NCBI RefSeq assembly: GCF_037478005.1
Contig: NZ_CP144164.1
Span: 3,782,001 to 3,846,000, forward strand
DNA: 64,000 nt
DNA from: Alteromonas sp. M12
GTDB taxonomy: Bacteria > Pseudomonadota > Gammaproteobacteria > Enterobacterales > Alteromonadaceae
Reading direction: 5' to 3'
The position numbers and the translations under genes were made by a program. Positions 31,362 through 41,800 of the stretch are shown here, piece after piece. The notes under the pieces are model-generated. The model was not told the origin of the DNA and made no database searches. It was given only the letters and a program-made list of their open reading frames with translations. The stretch's first letter is position 1; every line of letters begins with the position of its first letter.

Positions 31362-31763
31362 TTACTCCTCAGTTACTACTTCAGCTTCTTCAACTTCTTC
31401 AATAACTGGACGGTCAACTAGTTCAACGAAAGCCATTGGCGCGTTATCACCAGAACGGAAACCACATTTTAAAATGCGAAGATATCCTCCTGGACGAGCT
31501 TCATAGCGCGGACCAAGTTCATTAAACAATTTACCAACAACTTCTTTATCACCAGTACGTGCCATCGCCAAACGACGATTAGCTACACTATCTTGCTTAG
31601 CAAGTGTGATAAGAGGTTCGATTACGCGACGCAGTTCTTTAGCTTTTGGCAACGTAGTTTTAATAACTTCGTGCTTAACTAATGAGCCAGCCATGTTTTT
31701 AAACATTGCTTGACGATGACTGCTGTTACGATTTAACTGACGACCACTGTTACGATGGCGCAT
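31362..31763 (-). CDS. rplQ: 50S ribosomal protein L17
   Basis: A 133-residue L17; family core [20 protein letters not shown] at the start and [19 protein letters not shown] near residues 80-100 are clear. The C-terminus is an acidic tail ([12 protein letters not shown]) longer than the E. coli one (127 residues). It is the last gene of the alpha operon, 42 bases after rpoA, and is followed by a strong terminator. Confidence 0.98.
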   Translation of the reverse strand: MRHRNSGRQLNRNSSHRQAMFKNMAGSLVKHEVIKTTLPKAKELRRVIEPLITLAKQDSVANRRLAMARTGDKEVVGKLFNELGPRYEARPGGYLRILKCGFRSGDNAPMAFVELVDRPVIEEVEEAEVVTEE

Positions 31764-31805
31764 AGCTCTATCCTTCTTTACAAATCAGTTTATCTTGCGA
31801 CCTGA

Positions 31806-32795
31806 TTAATCTTTTTCTGCGATACTCTCTGGAGGCCAATTTTCTAGGCGCATACCCAAAGAAAGACCACGAGATGCCAACACGTCTTTAATCTCAGTAA
31901 GAGATTTCTTACCTAAGTTAGGCGTTTTTAACAGCTCAACTTCAGTGCGTTGCACCAGGTCACCAATGTACTGGATAGCTTCAGCTTTCAAACAGTTAGC
32001 TGAACGTACAGTAAGCTCTAAATCATCAACTGGACGAAGAAGAATAGGATCAAATTCCGGCTTCTCTTCTTTAGCAACAGGCTCTGAAATATCACGAAGT
32101 TCAACAAATGCGTCTAATTGCTCAGCTAAAATTGTAGCTGAACGACGAATCGCTTCTTCCGGATCCAAAGTTCCATTGGTTTCCATATCAATAATTAATT
32201 TGTCTAAATCTGTGCGTTGTTCAACACGAGCAGATTCAACGTTATAAGCTATACGCTCTACTGGACTATAAGAAGCATCAACTAACAAACGACCGATAGG
32301 TCGATCATCTTCTTCAGAGGAACGGCGAGTTGACGCAGGAACATATCCACGACCCATTTCAACTTTGATACGCATGCTTAACTCGGCATCGCCAGTAAGC
32401 GTACAAATCAAATGGTCAGGATTAAAGATCTCTACATCTCCATCATGCTGAATATCACCAGCAGTAACAGGGCCTGCACCAGACTTGACTAAAGTAAGAG
32501 TAGCTTCAGTTTTGCCTTCGATTTTAACAGCCAAACCTTTAAGGTTAAGCAAAATCTCGATGACATCTTCTTGTACACCCTCTTTAGTGCTGTACTCATG
32601 TAATACACCATCGATTTCAACTTCTGTCACGGCGCAACCAGGCATCGATGACAAAAGGATGCGACGAAGCGCGTTACCAAGAGTATGACCAAAACCACGC
32701 TCTAATGGCTCAAGTGTCACTTTAGCGCGTGTTGGTGATAAGTTTTCTATTTCCACTAACCTTGGTTTTAGGAATTCAGTTACAGAACCCGGCAT
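31806..32795 (-). CDS. rpoA: RNA polymerase alpha subunit
   Basis: A 329-residue alpha subunit, the same length as in E. coli. The N-terminal assembly domain has [20 protein letters not shown], and after an acidic linker (about 235-250) the C-terminal domain carries [20 protein letters not shown] and [20 protein letters not shown], the part that binds UP elements and activators. It lies between rpsD and rplQ in the conserved alpha operon. Confidence 0.98.
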   Translation of the reverse strand: MPGSVTEFLKPRLVEIENLSPTRAKVTLEPLERGFGHTLGNALRRILLSSMPGCAVTEVEIDGVLHEYSTKEGVQEDVIEILLNLKGLAVKIEGKTEATLTLVKSGAGPVTAGDIQHDGDVEIFNPDHLICTLTGDAELSMRIKVEMGRGYVPASTRRSSEEDDRPIGRLLVDASYSPVERIAYNVESARVEQRTDLDKLIIDMETNGTLDPEEAIRRSATILAEQLDAFVELRDISEPVAKEEKPEFDPILLRPVDDLELTVRSANCLKAEAIQYIGDLVQRTEVELLKTPNLGKKSLTEIKDVLASRGLSLGMRLENWPPESIAEKD

Positions 32796-32817
32796 TGTTT
32801 CCTCTCTTGATTATGCT

Positions 32818-33438
32818 TTACTTAGAGTAAAGTTCGACGATCAACTGTTCGTTAATTTCAGCAGACAAATCAGTTCTTTCAGGAACACGTTTGAAAACGC
32901 CTTCCATCTTCTTGCTGTCTACTTCAATCCAAGTTGGTTTCTCACGTTGGTCCGCCAACTCTAAAGCAGCAACGATACGCGCTTGCTTTTTAGATTTCTC
33001 ACGAACGGAAACAACGTCTTCAGCAGAAACATTATAAGAAGGTATATTAACAACCTTACCGTTAACCATAATAGCTTTATGGCTTACTAGCTGACGAGCT
33101 TCAGCACGTGTACTAGCAAAACCCATACGGTAAACAACATTGTCAAGACGCTGTTCTAAAAGCTGTAGCAAGTTTTCACCTGTGTTGCCTTTTAAACGCG
33201 CTGCTTCTTTATAATAGTTACGGAACTGCTTTTCCAATACGCCATACATACGACGTACTTTTTGCTTTTCACGTAGCTGCACACCGTAATCAGACAAACG
33301 GCCACGACGGGCTCCATGCTGACCTGGGGCAGTATCTATCTTACATTTCGAGTCAATTGCTCGAACGCCACTTTTAAGGAACAAATCTGTTCCTTCGCGA
33401 CGACTAAGTTTGAGTTTTGGACCCAAATATCTAGCCAT
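32818..33438 (-). CDS. rpsD: 30S ribosomal protein S4
   Basis: A 206-residue S4 starting [20 protein letters not shown], with the S4 RNA-binding domain ([20 protein letters not shown]) near residues 105-125. In E. coli S4 is the translational repressor of the alpha operon, and a strong hairpin in the leader upstream of rpsM here is compatible with that. Neighbours rpsK and rpoA are 24 and 22 bases away. Confidence 0.98.
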   Translation of the reverse strand: MARYLGPKLKLSRREGTDLFLKSGVRAIDSKCKIDTAPGQHGARRGRLSDYGVQLREKQKVRRMYGVLEKQFRNYYKEAARLKGNTGENLLQLLEQRLDNVVYRMGFASTRAEARQLVSHKAIMVNGKVVNIPSYNVSAEDVVSVREKSKKQARIVAALELADQREKPTWIEVDSKKMEGVFKRVPERTDLSAEINEQLIVELYSK

Positions 33439-33462
33439 GATCTTTCTCCAACTGTCCGTCGA

Positions 33463-33855
33463 TTAAACGCGACGTTTTTTCGGTGGACGACAACCGTTGT
33501 GAGGAATAGGTGTCACATCGGTAATATTAGTGATTTTATAACCAGTTGCATTCAAAGCACGGATTGCAGATTCACGACCTGGACCTGGACCTTTTACGAA
33601 TACTTCTAAGTTTTTCAAACCGTAATCCTGAGCAGCAATACCTGCGCGCTCAGCAGCAACCTGTGCAGCAAAAGGGGTAGATTTACGTGAACCACGGAAA
33701 CCTGAACCACCTGACGTTGCCCAAGACAAGGCGTTACCTTGACGGTCAGTAATTGTCACTATTGTGTTGTTGAAAGACGCATGGATATGAGCCATACCGT
33801 CTGCAACTTGACGTTTTGCGCGCTTACGCGTGCTTTTTGTAGGTGCTTTAGCCAT
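33463..33855 (-). CDS. rpsK: 30S ribosomal protein S11
   Basis: A 130-residue S11 with [20 protein letters not shown] near residue 20 and the C-terminal [16 protein letters not shown] signature. It forms the platform of the 30S subunit with S6 and S18. It sits between rpsM and rpsD in the alpha operon. Confidence 0.98.
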   Translation of the reverse strand: MAKAPTKSTRKRAKRQVADGMAHIHASFNNTIVTITDRQGNALSWATSGGSGFRGSRKSTPFAAQVAAERAGIAAQDYGLKNLEVFVKGPGPGRESAIRALNATGYKITNITDVTPIPHNGCRPPKKRRV

Positions 33856-33867
33856 AACTAACCTCGC

Positions 33868-34224
33868 TTACTTTTTAATTGGCTTACGAGGACCTTTACG
33901 GGTACGCGCATTTGTTTTAGTGCGTTGACCACGTAGAGGTAAGCTACGACGGTGGCGTATACCACGGAAGCAACCTAGGTCCATCAAACGTTTGATGTTC
34001 ATTGACACTTCACGGCGAAGATCACCTTCTACCATGAATTTCGCGACTTCGTCACGAAGCTTGTCAATCGTTGTTTCATCAAGATCTTTAATCTTGGTTG
34101 ACTCTGTAACACCAGCAGCTTCACAAATGCTTTTCGCACGTGTCGCGCCTACGCCATAGATTGATTGGATAGCAATCACAGCGTGCTTGTGTTCAGGGAT
34201 GTTAATGCCAGCGATACGGGCCAT
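33868..34224 (-). CDS. rpsM: 30S ribosomal protein S13
   Basis: A 118-residue S13, beginning [18 protein letters not shown]. The start at 34224 is supported by AGGAG eight bases upstream and by alignment with other S13 proteins; an in-frame GTG three codons earlier sits too close to that site. The basic C-terminal tail [17 protein letters not shown] contacts tRNAs. It is the first gene of the alpha operon. Confidence 0.97.
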   Translation of the reverse strand: MARIAGINIPEHKHAVIAIQSIYGVGATRAKSICEAAGVTESTKIKDLDETTIDKLRDEVAKFMVEGDLRREVSMNIKRLMDLGCFRGIRHRRSLPLRGQRTKTNARTRKGPRKPIKK

Positions 34225-34248
34225 TAACAGCACTCCTCTTAAATTATT

Positions 34249-34342
34249 GTCATCAGCCTAAAAAGCCCGATAGGATACTTACCCGATGACCAAATTGCAA
34301 ATTAAGCTTGGGTGAGTCGGTAGTATGACCGATTTCACCCAA
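34249..34342 (-). promoter_or_regulatory. Alpha-operon leader hairpins, possible S4 target
   Basis: Between rpmJ and rpsM the transcript can form a strong hairpin at 34308-34342 (TTGGGTGA/TCACCCAA plus inner CGGT/ACCG) and a second pairing GTCATC/GATGAC (34249-34254 with 34285-34290) close to the rpsM ribosome site. In E. coli, S4 binds a pseudoknot at this place. The hairpins are seen; S4 binding here is inference. Confidence 0.45.
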
Positions 34343-34356
34343 ATACCACATTTCGA

Positions 34357-34473
34357 TTAACCTTGCCTTTGCTTATGCTTAGGGTCAGAACTACAAATTA
34401 TACGTACCACGCCATTGCGTTTTACGACTTTGCAGCTACGGCAAATCTTTTTAACGGATGCACGAACTTTCAT
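34357..34473 (-). CDS. rpmJ: 50S ribosomal protein L36
   Basis: A 38-residue protein reading [17 protein letters not shown] and ending DPKHKQRQG. The zinc ligands Cys 11, Cys 14, Cys 27 and His 33 are all present, so this is the zinc-binding form. It follows secY by 24 bases and ends the spc gene cluster. Confidence 0.97.
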   Translation of the reverse strand: MKVRASVKKICRSCKVVKRNGVVRIICSSDPKHKQRQG

Positions 34474-34497
34474 ATCACCACTCCGTAAACGCTTATC

Positions 34498-35817
34498 TTA
34501 ACGACCGTAGCCTTTAAGATTCGCTTTCTTAAGAACAGATTCATATTGATGTGACATCAAATGAGTCTGCACCTGCGCCATGAAATCCATGATTACCACC
34601 ACGATAATAAGTAGTGATGTACCGCCAAAATAGAACTGAACGTTCCAAGCGATCAACATGAATTCAGGCACCAAACAAATAAAGGTTATGTAAAGTGCGC
34701 CTGCCAAAGTAAGGCGTGTCATTACTTTATCGATGTAACGAGACGTTTGCTCACCAGGACGAATACCAGGTACAAAAGCACCAGACTTTTTCAAGTTATC
34801 TGCTGTCTCACGTGGGTTAAATACCAACGCAGTATAGAAGAAACAGAAGAAGATAATCGCCGCAGCGTATAACATTACGTACAAAGGCTGCCCAGGGGAC
34901 AACATCAAAGCCACATCCTGTAACCAGGAGAATGACTCATTTTGACCGAACCAACTTGCGATAGTTCCAGGGAACAAAATAATACTAGATGCAAAGATAG
35001 GAGGAATAACACCGGCCATATTTACCTTAAGAGGTAAATGCGTACTTTGTGCTGCAAAAACCTTACGGCCTTGCTGTTTCTTCGCATAGTTAACAACAAT
35101 ACGTCGTTGACCACGTTCAACAAACACTACAAAGTAAGTGATGGCAACAATGATTACACCAATCAACAATAACAATAGTACATTCAGGTCACCTTGTCTG
35201 GCTTGCTCCGCAGTCTGACCAATCGCTGTAGGCAGACCGGCAACAATACCAGAAAAGATCAAAATGGAGATACCGTTACCGATACCTCTTTCGGTAATTT
35301 GCTCACCTAACCACATCAAAAACATGGTACCAGTAACCAAACTCACTACCGCTGTAAAGTAAAAACCGAAACCAGGAGCAATCACCAAACCTGAAATCAA
35401 GTTAGGTAAATTAGTCGCTATTCCAATTGCTTGGAAAGTTGCCAACACCAACGTAAAGTAACGTGTGTACTGACTTATTTTACGACGTCCGGCTTCGCCT
35501 TCTTTTTTCAACTCAATCATCGGCGGATGCACAACTGTAAGCAACTGCATGATAATTGAAGCCGAAATATATGGCATAATACCTAGGGCAAGAACCGATG
35601 CGCGCTCAAGTGCACCACCTGAAAACATATTAAACATTTCCACGATAGTGCCCTTTTGCTGCTCAAATAACTGAGCTAACACATTGGCATCAATACCAGG
35701 AATAGGTACATATGAACCGAGTCTAAATACAATGATCGCACCTAGTACGAACAATAGTCTTGATTTAAGCTCGCTCAAGCCGCCTTTAGCGCTTGAGTCC
35801 TGTCCTGGTTTTGCCAT
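34498..35817 (-). CDS. secY: Protein translocase subunit SecY
   Basis: A 439-residue, ten-helix inner-membrane channel of the Sec translocon (E. coli 443). [20 protein letters not shown] near residue 60-80 includes the plug and early helices, and [19 protein letters not shown] and [20 protein letters not shown] are conserved cytoplasmic segments. It is embedded between rplO and rpmJ, the usual place. Confidence 0.98.
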   Translation of the reverse strand: MAKPGQDSSAKGGLSELKSRLLFVLGAIIVFRLGSYVPIPGIDANVLAQLFEQQKGTIVEMFNMFSGGALERASVLALGIMPYISASIIMQLLTVVHPPMIELKKEGEAGRRKISQYTRYFTLVLATFQAIGIATNLPNLISGLVIAPGFGFYFTAVVSLVTGTMFLMWLGEQITERGIGNGISILIFSGIVAGLPTAIGQTAEQARQGDLNVLLLLLIGVIIVAITYFVVFVERGQRRIVVNYAKKQQGRKVFAAQSTHLPLKVNMAGVIPPIFASSIILFPGTIASWFGQNESFSWLQDVALMLSPGQPLYVMLYAAAIIFFCFFYTALVFNPRETADNLKKSGAFVPGIRPGEQTSRYIDKVMTRLTLAGALYITFICLVPEFMLIAWNVQFYFGGTSLLIIVVVIMDFMAQVQTHLMSHQYESVLKKANLKGYGR

Positions 35818-35822
35818 CTAGC

Positions 35823-36257
35823 TTATTCCTCTACTTTACCGCCAGCTGCTTGAATTGCTTCAAGTGCGCCTTTAGATACCTTTAAACCTTTTACAGTAAC
35901 TGCACGAGAGATTTCGCCACTTTTCATAACTTTGACGTTTAGCATTTCTTTTTTGATAAGACCTGCTGCTTTCAAAGTTACTAGTGAAACCTCATCACCT
36001 TCTACTTTAGCAATTTCACTCAATGTAACTTGGTCAGAAACAAAGGATACACGAGAAGTGAAACCGAACTTAGGTAGACGGCGCTGGATTGGCATTTGTC
36101 CGCCTTCAAAACCAGGCTTAACAGAACCGCCAGAGCGACTCTTTTGACCTTTGTGACCGCGGCCACCAGTTTTTCCAAGACCTGAACCGATACCGCGACC
36201 TACGCGCTTACCAGAATTTTTAGCTCCAGGTGCAGGAGCAATAGTATTTAATTTCAT
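35823..36257 (-). CDS. rplO: 50S ribosomal protein L15
   Basis: A 144-residue L15 (same as E. coli). The glycine-rich N-terminus with [20 protein letters not shown] and [18 protein letters not shown] is diagnostic. It starts four bases after rpmD and ends six bases before secY. Confidence 0.98.
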   Translation of the reverse strand: MKLNTIAPAPGAKNSGKRVGRGIGSGLGKTGGRGHKGQKSRSGGSVKPGFEGGQMPIQRRLPKFGFTSRVSFVSDQVTLSEIAKVEGDEVSLVTLKAAGLIKKEMLNVKVMKSGEISRAVTVKGLKVSKGALEAIQAAGGKVEE

Positions 36258-36260
36258 CTC

Positions 36261-36443
36261 TTACTCCTCCACTAATTCGACCATGTAATATACACGGTTG
36301 ATCATGCCACGAACGGCTGGGGTGTCTTCCAACTCACGAACATGCCCGATGCGACGCAAACCTAAACCAGTCAATGTAGCTCTGTGCTTAGGTAGACGAC
36401 CAATAGAGCTTTTAGTTTGCTTTACTTTAATCATCTTAGCCAT
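36261..36443 (-). CDS. rpmD: 50S ribosomal protein L30
   Basis: A 60-residue L30, [20 protein letters not shown], with [20 protein letters not shown]. The ATG at 36443 matches the family start; a TTG two codons earlier is open but unlikely. Position between rpsE and rplO is canonical. Confidence 0.96.
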   Translation of the reverse strand: MAKMIKVKQTKSSIGRLPKHRATLTGLGLRRIGHVRELEDTPAVRGMINRVYYMVELVEE

Positions 36444-36449
36444 GTTCAA

Positions 36450-36953
36450 TTACCCCAAAATTTCGTCAACAGGCAATCCACGTTTTGCAGCAATCCCTTC
36501 AGGAGAGTTCATCTCTACTAAAGCATTGATTGTTGCACGAACAACGTTGATTGGGTTTGTTGAGCCGTAGCATTTTGAAAGTACGTTTTGTACACCTGCA
36601 ACTTCAAGAACTGCACGCATTGCACCACCGGCAATAATACCAGTACCTTCTGATGCTGGTTGCATGTAAACCTTGGAGCCTGAGTGACGTCCTTTAATTG
36701 GATGCTGTAGCGTGTTGCCGTTAAGGTCTACGTTCACAAGATTGCGACGTGCCTTTTCCATAGCTTTTTGGATTGCAGCAGGTACTTCACGTGCCTTACC
36801 GTAACCAAAACCAACACGACCATTTCCGTCACCAACTACTGTCAAAGCAGTAAAGCTAAAGATACGACCACCTTTAACTACTTTTGATACACGGTTTACA
36901 GCGATCAGCTTTTCTAACAGGTCACCCTGTTGTTGAACTTCTACTTTAGCCAT
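36450..36953 (-). CDS. rpsE: 30S ribosomal protein S5
   Basis: A 167-residue S5 (E. coli 167). The double-stranded-RNA-binding-like domain begins [19 protein letters not shown], followed by [17 protein letters not shown] and later [20 protein letters not shown]5 helps decoding fidelity and 30S assembly. It is ten bases after rplR. Confidence 0.98.
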   Translation of the reverse strand: MAKVEVQQQGDLLEKLIAVNRVSKVVKGGRIFSFTALTVVGDGNGRVGFGYGKAREVPAAIQKAMEKARRNLVNVDLNGNTLQHPIKGRHSGSKVYMQPASEGTGIIAGGAMRAVLEVAGVQNVLSKCYGSTNPINVVRATINALVEMNSPEGIAAKRGLPVDEILG

Positions 36954-36962
36954 AATTAACTC

Positions 36963-37316
36963 CTAGAACTGAAGGCCTGCTTCACGTGCAGCGTCAGCTA
37001 ATGCTTTAACTCGACCGTGATATTTGAAACCACTACGGTCAAAAGCAATTTCTTTGATGCCTTTTTCAATAGCGCGTTCTGCAATCGCTTTGCCTACTGC
37101 TGCAGCAGCTTCAGAATTACCCGTAGATTTAAGGGAATTACGAAGTTCTGTTTCAACAGTAGAAGCCGCCGCTAACACTTCTGAACCACTAGGCGCGATT
37201 AACTGCGCGTATATGTGGCGAGGTGTGCGGTTAATAACCAAGCGATGCGCGGCCAGTTCACTAATTTTTTTGCGGGCGCGGGTAGCGCGACGCAAGCGAG
37301 CTGATTTCTTATCCAT
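36963..37316 (-). CDS. rplR: 50S ribosomal protein L18
   Basis: A 117-residue L18 (same as E. coli) with [20 protein letters not shown] near residue 24 and the C-terminal [20 protein letters not shown]. It binds 5S rRNA together with L5. Neighbours are rplF and rpsE. Confidence 0.98.
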   Translation of the reverse strand: MDKKSARLRRATRARKKISELAAHRLVINRTPRHIYAQLIAPSGSEVLAAASTVETELRNSLKSTGNSEAAAAVGKAIAERAIEKGIKEIAFDRSGFKYHGRVKALADAAREAGLQF

Positions 37317-37328
37317 CGTATCACCTAC

Positions 37329-37862
37329 CTACTTTTTCTTAGCTTCTTTACGACGCACAACTTCATCAGCATAACGAACACCCTTACCTTTATAAGGCTC
37401 TGGTGGACGATAAGCGCGGATGTTAGCTGCAACCTGACCTACCACTTGCTTATCAGCGCCTTTGACGACGATTTCAGTTTGGGTAGGAGTTTCAATCGAA
37501 ATACCAGCAGGCATTTCATAAACTACTGGGTGAGAGAAGCCCAACGTTAGGTTAAGTTTGCTACCTTGTGCTTGAGCACGGTAACCAACACCTGTTAGTT
37601 GTAATTTCTTTTCGAACCCTTCAGATACACCATGTACCATTGCATTCAATAAAGAGCGAGCTGTACCAGCTTGAGCCCAATTGTTAGCGAAACCTTCACG
37701 AGGAAGTGCTTTCAATTGATTCTCTTCTTGTACGACTTCAACTGCGTCGTTGAATGAACGATTTAGAGTACCGTTTTTTCCTTTAACTGTGACATCTTGA
37801 CCAGCGATAGTTACTTCTACACCAGATTTGATATCGACAGGAGCTTTTGCTATACGTGACAT
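37329..37862 (-). CDS. rplF: 50S ribosomal protein L6
   Basis: A 177-residue L6 (same as E. coli), starting [19 protein letters not shown] and ending in the conserved [20 protein letters not shown]. Two similar domains are arranged in tandem. It lies in the spc operon between rpsH and rplR. Confidence 0.98.
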   Translation of the reverse strand: MSRIAKAPVDIKSGVEVTIAGQDVTVKGKNGTLNRSFNDAVEVVQEENQLKALPREGFANNWAQAGTARSLLNAMVHGVSEGFEKKLQLTGVGYRAQAQGSKLNLTLGFSHPVVYEMPAGISIETPTQTEIVVKGADKQVVGQVAANIRAYRPPEPYKGKGVRYADEVVRRKEAKKK

Positions 37863-37875
37863 ATTCTATCTCCCG

Positions 37876-38268
37876 TTACGCTACATAACCGATGATCTCA
37901 CCGCCCATGCCAGCTTTACGCGCTGCACGGTCAGTCATCACACCTTTTGAGGTAGACACGATAGCTATTCCCAAACCACCCATCACTTTAGGAAGCTCAT
38001 CTTTTTTCTTATAGATGCGCAGACCAGGACGACTGACTCGTTCAATGCTCTCAATTACTTTTTTGCCTTCGAAGTATTTAAGTGCTACTTCAATTACAGG
38101 CTTAACGTCACCAGACACAGCGAAGTCAGAGATATAACCTTCATCTTTTAAAACTTTAGCGATTGAAACGCGAAGTTTAGAAGAAGGCATAGCAACTGTT
38201 ACTTTGCTTGCCAATTGGCCGTTACGAATGCGGGTAAACATATCCGCGATAGGATCTTGCATGCTCAT
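37876..38268 (-). CDS. rpsH: 30S ribosomal protein S8
   Basis: A 130-residue S8, [20 protein letters not shown], ending GGEIIGYVA. In E. coli S8 represses the spc operon by binding at the rplX-rplE junction; the start of rplE here (ATGGCGAAACTGCATGA) keeps the bases of that target region. It lies between rpsN and rplF. Confidence 0.98.
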   Translation of the reverse strand: MSMQDPIADMFTRIRNGQLASKVTVAMPSSKLRVSIAKVLKDEGYISDFAVSGDVKPVIEVALKYFEGKKVIESIERVSRPGLRIYKKKDELPKVMGGLGIAIVSTSKGVMTDRAARKAGMGGEIIGYVA

Positions 38269-38280
38269 ATTGGCTACTCC

Positions 38281-38586
38281 TTACCAGCTGGCTTTTTTAA
38301 GGCCAGGGACTTCACCGCGCATTGCTGCTTCACGCAACTTTATACGGCTAAGACCAAATTTGCGTAGGAACCCATGTGGACGTCCAGTTACACGGCAGCG
38401 GTTTTGCTTGCGTGATAGACTAGAGTCACGTGGAAGTTGTTGTAGCTTAAGAACAGCATCCCAACGTTCTTCATCAGTAACGTTAACATCGCTGATAATC
38501 GCTTTTAGCTCAGCACGTTTAGTACCGTACTTTGCTGCTAGCTTGGCGCGTTTTACTTCGCGCGCTTTCATTGATTCTTTTGCCAT
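38281..38586 (-). CDS. rpsN: 30S ribosomal protein S14 (zinc-free form)
   Basis: A 101-residue S14, [20 protein letters not shown], with [20 protein letters not shown] near the C-terminus. The long form without CXXC zinc motifs is typical of gammaproteobacteria. It lies between rplE and rpsH. Confidence 0.98.
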   Translation of the reverse strand: MAKESMKAREVKRAKLAAKYGTKRAELKAIISDVNVTDEERWDAVLKLQQLPRDSSLSRKQNRCRVTGRPHGFLRKFGLSRIKLREAAMRGEVPGLKKASW

Positions 38587-38597
38587 AACCCTACACC

Positions 38598-39137
38598 TTA
38601 TTTTCTAAACGGGAAGTTAAAAGCGGTTAAAAGCGCTTTTGCTTCATCGTCTGAGTTTGCGCTAGTAGTGATAGTAATATCCATACCGCGAATCTTATCA
38701 ACTTTATCAAAGTCGATCTCAGGGAAGATAATTTGCTCACGTACACCCATGCTATAGTTACCACGGCCGTCGAATGATTTTGCATTCAAGCCACGGAAGT
38801 CACGGATACGAGGAATTGCGATTGAAATCAAACGTTCCAAGAATTCCCACATACGCTCACCACGTAAGGTTACTTTACAGCCAATCGGATAACCTTCACG
38901 GATTTTAAAACCCGCTACAGACTTACGAGCAACAGTAACAATTGGTTTTTGTCCAGCAATCGCAGCCATATCAGCCTGCGCGTTTTCCAAAACTTTCTTG
39001 TCCGCTATCGCTTCACCTAAACCCATGTTTAAGGTGATTTTTTCGATCCGAGGGACTTGCATGACGCTTTTGTAGTTGAACTGCTTCGCAAGTTCGCCCA
39101 CTACTGTTTCTTTATAGAAATCATGCAGTTTCGCCAT
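38598..39137 (-). CDS. rplE: 50S ribosomal protein L5
   Basis: A 179-residue L5 (same as E. coli) starting [20 protein letters not shown]. It binds 5S rRNA. The start at 39137 is chosen by family alignment and a GGAGAG site upstream; an upstream in-frame start at 39149 would add four residues. The first codons resemble the S8-binding site of E. coli. Confidence 0.97.
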   Translation of the reverse strand: MAKLHDFYKETVVGELAKQFNYKSVMQVPRIEKITLNMGLGEAIADKKVLENAQADMAAIAGQKPIVTVARKSVAGFKIREGYPIGCKVTLRGERMWEFLERLISIAIPRIRDFRGLNAKSFDGRGNYSMGVREQIIFPEIDFDKVDKIRGMDITITTSANSDDEAKALLTAFNFPFRK

Positions 39138-39153
39138 CGTACTCTCCAATTAA

Positions 39154-39468
39154 TTAAACTAGTTCGCCGTTAGATTTGAAGAAACGAACTTTCTTCTCAT
39201 CTTCGAAACGGAAACCAACGCGATCTGCTTTACCCGTCGCTGGGTTAACAACCGCTACATTTGATACGTGAATTGCTGCTTCCTTTTCAATGATGCCGCC
39301 AGGGACATTCATTTGAGGATTAGGCTTCTGGTGTTTCTTCACCAAATTCACACCTTCTATTATTAGCTTGTCATCAGACGCTAGTACTTTAAGGACTTTG
39401 CCTTGTTTTCCTTTGTCTTTGCCTGCTAATACGACTACTTCATCATCACGACGAATTTTTCTAGCCAT
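39154..39468 (-). CDS. rplX: 50S ribosomal protein L24
   Basis: A 104-residue L24 (same as E. coli) with the KOW motif [17 protein letters not shown] near residue 11 and [20 protein letters not shown]. It starts 23S folding. It is 12 bases after rplN. Confidence 0.98.
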   Translation of the reverse strand: MARKIRRDDEVVVLAGKDKGKQGKVLKVLASDDKLIIEGVNLVKKHQKPNPQMNVPGGIIEKEAAIHVSNVAVVNPATGKADRVGFRFEDEKKVRFFKSNGELV

Positions 39469-39480
39469 TATCGTGACTCC

Positions 39481-39849
39481 TTATAGTACCTCTGGGGCCA
39501 ATGAAATGATCTTCATGAATGAATCTCCACGAAGCTCACGAGTGACCGGGCCAAAGATACGCGTACCAATAGGTTGCTTGTTTGCGTTAAGCAAAACAGC
39601 TGCGTTATTATCAAAACGGATAGTAGAACCATCAGCTCGACGAACGCCTTTCCTAGTACGCACCACCACTGCATTCAGAACGTCACCTTTTTTTACTTTG
39701 CCACGAGGAATTGCTTCCTTGACAGTAACTTTGATGATGTCACCGATATGTGCATAACGGCGATGCGAGCCACCAAGAACCTTAATACACTGAACCCTGC
39801 GAGCGCCGGAGTTGTCGGCAACATCCAGGTTAGTTTGCATTTGGATCAT
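39481..39849 (-). CDS. rplN: 50S ribosomal protein L14
   Basis: A 122-residue L14 (E. coli 123), [20 protein letters not shown], with [19 protein letters not shown]. It is the first gene of the cluster in this window. The genes usually upstream (rpsQ, rpmC, rplP of the S10 operon) are absent from the following 1.7 kb, so the spc operon starts here with its own promoter. Confidence 0.98.
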   Translation of the reverse strand: MIQMQTNLDVADNSGARRVQCIKVLGGSHRRYAHIGDIIKVTVKEAIPRGKVKKGDVLNAVVVRTRKGVRRADGSTIRFDNNAAVLLNANKQPIGTRIFGPVTRELRGDSFMKIISLAPEVL

Positions 39850-40000
39850 GTTAGTGCTCCGCTGTTTAAATTAAGACCCTCACGGGTCGTTTAAGCTACA
39901 AAAATTCTAACAAACTAAAAGTTTAATGCTTTTTCGCTTGCTGAAAATTCATACATACCCCTATAAAAAGGGCGCGAAACTATAACAGAAAATAAAGCTG
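39850..40000 (-). promoter_or_regulatory. spc operon promoter and leader
   Basis: On the minus strand an extended -10 element TGTTATAGT (TATAGT at 39979-39984, TG at 39986-39987) is followed by a GC-rich stretch (ttcgcgccc). A clear -35 is not seen. The leader carries a small perfect hairpin GACCC/GGGTC (39875-39888) about 25 bases before the rplN start. Confidence 0.55.
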
Positions 40001-40102
40001 TGTGATAGCGCAATTTCAAAATAATTGTAGAATAAGTGGTAATCAGTAAATATAGATTTACAAAGGAAGGTTTAACAGCTGTGGGAAAATAACTTGTTGG
40101 AT

Positions 40103-40132
40103 AAAAAAATCGGCTCTAAGGAGCCGATTTTT
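40103..40132 (-). terminator. Intrinsic terminator after the DUF4397-like gene
   Basis: A perfect ten-base stem (40107-40116 with 40121-40130, AAATCGGCTC/GAGCCGATTT) with a four-base loop. It lies 15 bases past the stop at 40147 and has a U-run on the minus strand, so it shields the spc promoter from read-through. Confidence 0.9.
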
Positions 40133-40146
40133 ACTGAATCAATTGA

Positions 40147-41517
40147 TTAATATAGAAGTGAAATCTTATATCCTGTTGGAGAATCTAACGACTCTTCAAT
40201 AGTAATTATATAATTTGCTTCTTCATTTAAACCTAGTAGTTCAGTTCTATCCAATAAGATTTGGGTATCTTCATTGTCATCGAATACCGCTACCAATTCA
40301 TAGAAATCACTTGGCAATGTAACCGATTTAGATTCACCAAAGTCGATACTTGATATTAGGTACTCAGCAGATTCAATGGTTTCGTCTTTACGTACAAAAT
40401 ATAAGTCAACGTCGATGAAATCAGAAACTAAGTTAGCAGCTACCACTTCTTTATCGTAAACCTGAGGTTGATCACTCTCATCGAAAGATAGTGAAGTTAG
40501 CTTATCGTTAGCATCTTGATAGATGATGATAGCCTTACTTTCACCTTGGTTTAACGTTACTAAGCGATTGTTAAAGTTAATAGTACCGTCAGTTGTTAGC
40601 TCAGCAGATAAACGATAATCACCGAATTCGATATCATTAAAGTCAGTTTTTTCATTTGCATTTACTTGCAAAGGATCAGTTACTTCATTTCCTTCTAAGG
40701 TAAATTCAACGGCGCCATTGTCTAGACTGTTGTAAAGACGGTATTGAGCGCTCGCATTAACATCATCAAGGTTCGACACTGTTGAAGAGTTAAGCACTAA
40801 ATCAATTTCGATATCATCTTGAATCGCACCACTGCTGCTGCGAATGACTAGAACATACTCAGTAGCAAATTGGAATGAAACTGTATTAGACTCAAAAATG
40901 ACGTCAGTTGAACCAGGTTCAGTTAGGTAAATAGTATAGCTACCTTCGTCGAAGTTTTCGTCATCGTCATCAGGAGCCCAGTAAACCATCTCATCCAAGC
41001 TTTCGTAATTTATGGTAGATAACAAGTTAGCTTCACTAAACGGAGAACCTGAATCACTCATATACAAATCGTAGCTGCTTTGGTCAGAAACAACCGAAAT
41101 AGCAAATAATCTAAAATGGTCATCAAGCTCTTCGCGCTCAAAGCGATATTCATTGAACGTTGGGTCGGTGAAATCACCGGTTAGCATTACCAACGTTTTC
41201 TGACCATTTGGTAAATCAATATCGCGAGTCTCAAGAATCACTTCTTGGTCATCTGAATCTGTCCGATAAAACTCAATTTCAGTAAATCCCGTATCGGTCT
41301 GGATCATACTAGTGACATCACCGTAAGACGCAGATGCTAGAACTTGCGTTTCTTCAGTGCCGCGCATAGTGGTTAAAGCACTATTTGTGGAACCATTGTA
41401 AAATTGAATATAACCAGAAGAACTGAATTCAGTATCATTGTCATCTGAGCTACTGCAGGCTGTTAACCCTGTGGCCAATAACACACCCATCAGGGCAAAA
41501 CTAACTTTACTTCGCAT
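40147..41517 (-). CDS. DUF4397-like surface lipoprotein
   Basis: A 456-residue lipoprotein: signal peptide with lipobox LTAC (Cys 21), then a Ser/Asp-rich linker (SSSDDNDTEFSSS). The mature part starts GYIQFYNGSTNSALTTMRG, like DUF4397 beta domains, and similar strand patterns recur (AQYRLYNSLDNGAVEFTLEG near residue 255), suggesting three or four related beta-sandwich units. It is acidic, as usual for marine-type exported proteins. Function is unknown. It sits directly upstream of the spc operon on the same strand but is separated by a terminator. Confidence 0.72.
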   Translation of the reverse strand: MRSKVSFALMGVLLATGLTACSSSDDNDTEFSSSGYIQFYNGSTNSALTTMRGTEETQVLASASYGDVTSMIQTDTGFTEIEFYRTDSDDQEVILETRDIDLPNGQKTLVMLTGDFTDPTFNEYRFEREELDDHFRLFAISVVSDQSSYDLYMSDSGSPFSEANLLSTINYESLDEMVYWAPDDDDENFDEGSYTIYLTEPGSTDVIFESNTVSFQFATEYVLVIRSSSGAIQDDIEIDLVLNSSTVSNLDDVNASAQYRLYNSLDNGAVEFTLEGNEVTDPLQVNANEKTDFNDIEFGDYRLSAELTTDGTINFNNRLVTLNQGESKAIIIYQDANDKLTSLSFDESDQPQVYDKEVVAANLVSDFIDVDLYFVRKDETIESAEYLISSIDFGESKSVTLPSDFYELVAVFDDNEDTQILLDRTELLGLNEEANYIITIEESLDSPTGYKISLLY

Positions 41518-41800
41518 TAAAACACTTTCCTTAAAAACAAGCGCAAAACCTAATTGCAGGGGATTCTATAACGAAGTTACGATTCATACACTAAATAAAA
41601 GTTCAAATCTTTAGATAATCTTTTCAAAAAACTCGTAAACTCCAATAGAAAACAATGGGCAGTGACTTTAAGTATGCCAATAAAAAATGACAACTACCTA
41701 ATTCAACCGCCCCTACTGAAAATGAAAACTGTTAATTACCGCCCACCATTTCGCTAGTAGTTTATATCCAAATCAGATTAAGTGAGATGGAAATATCCGC

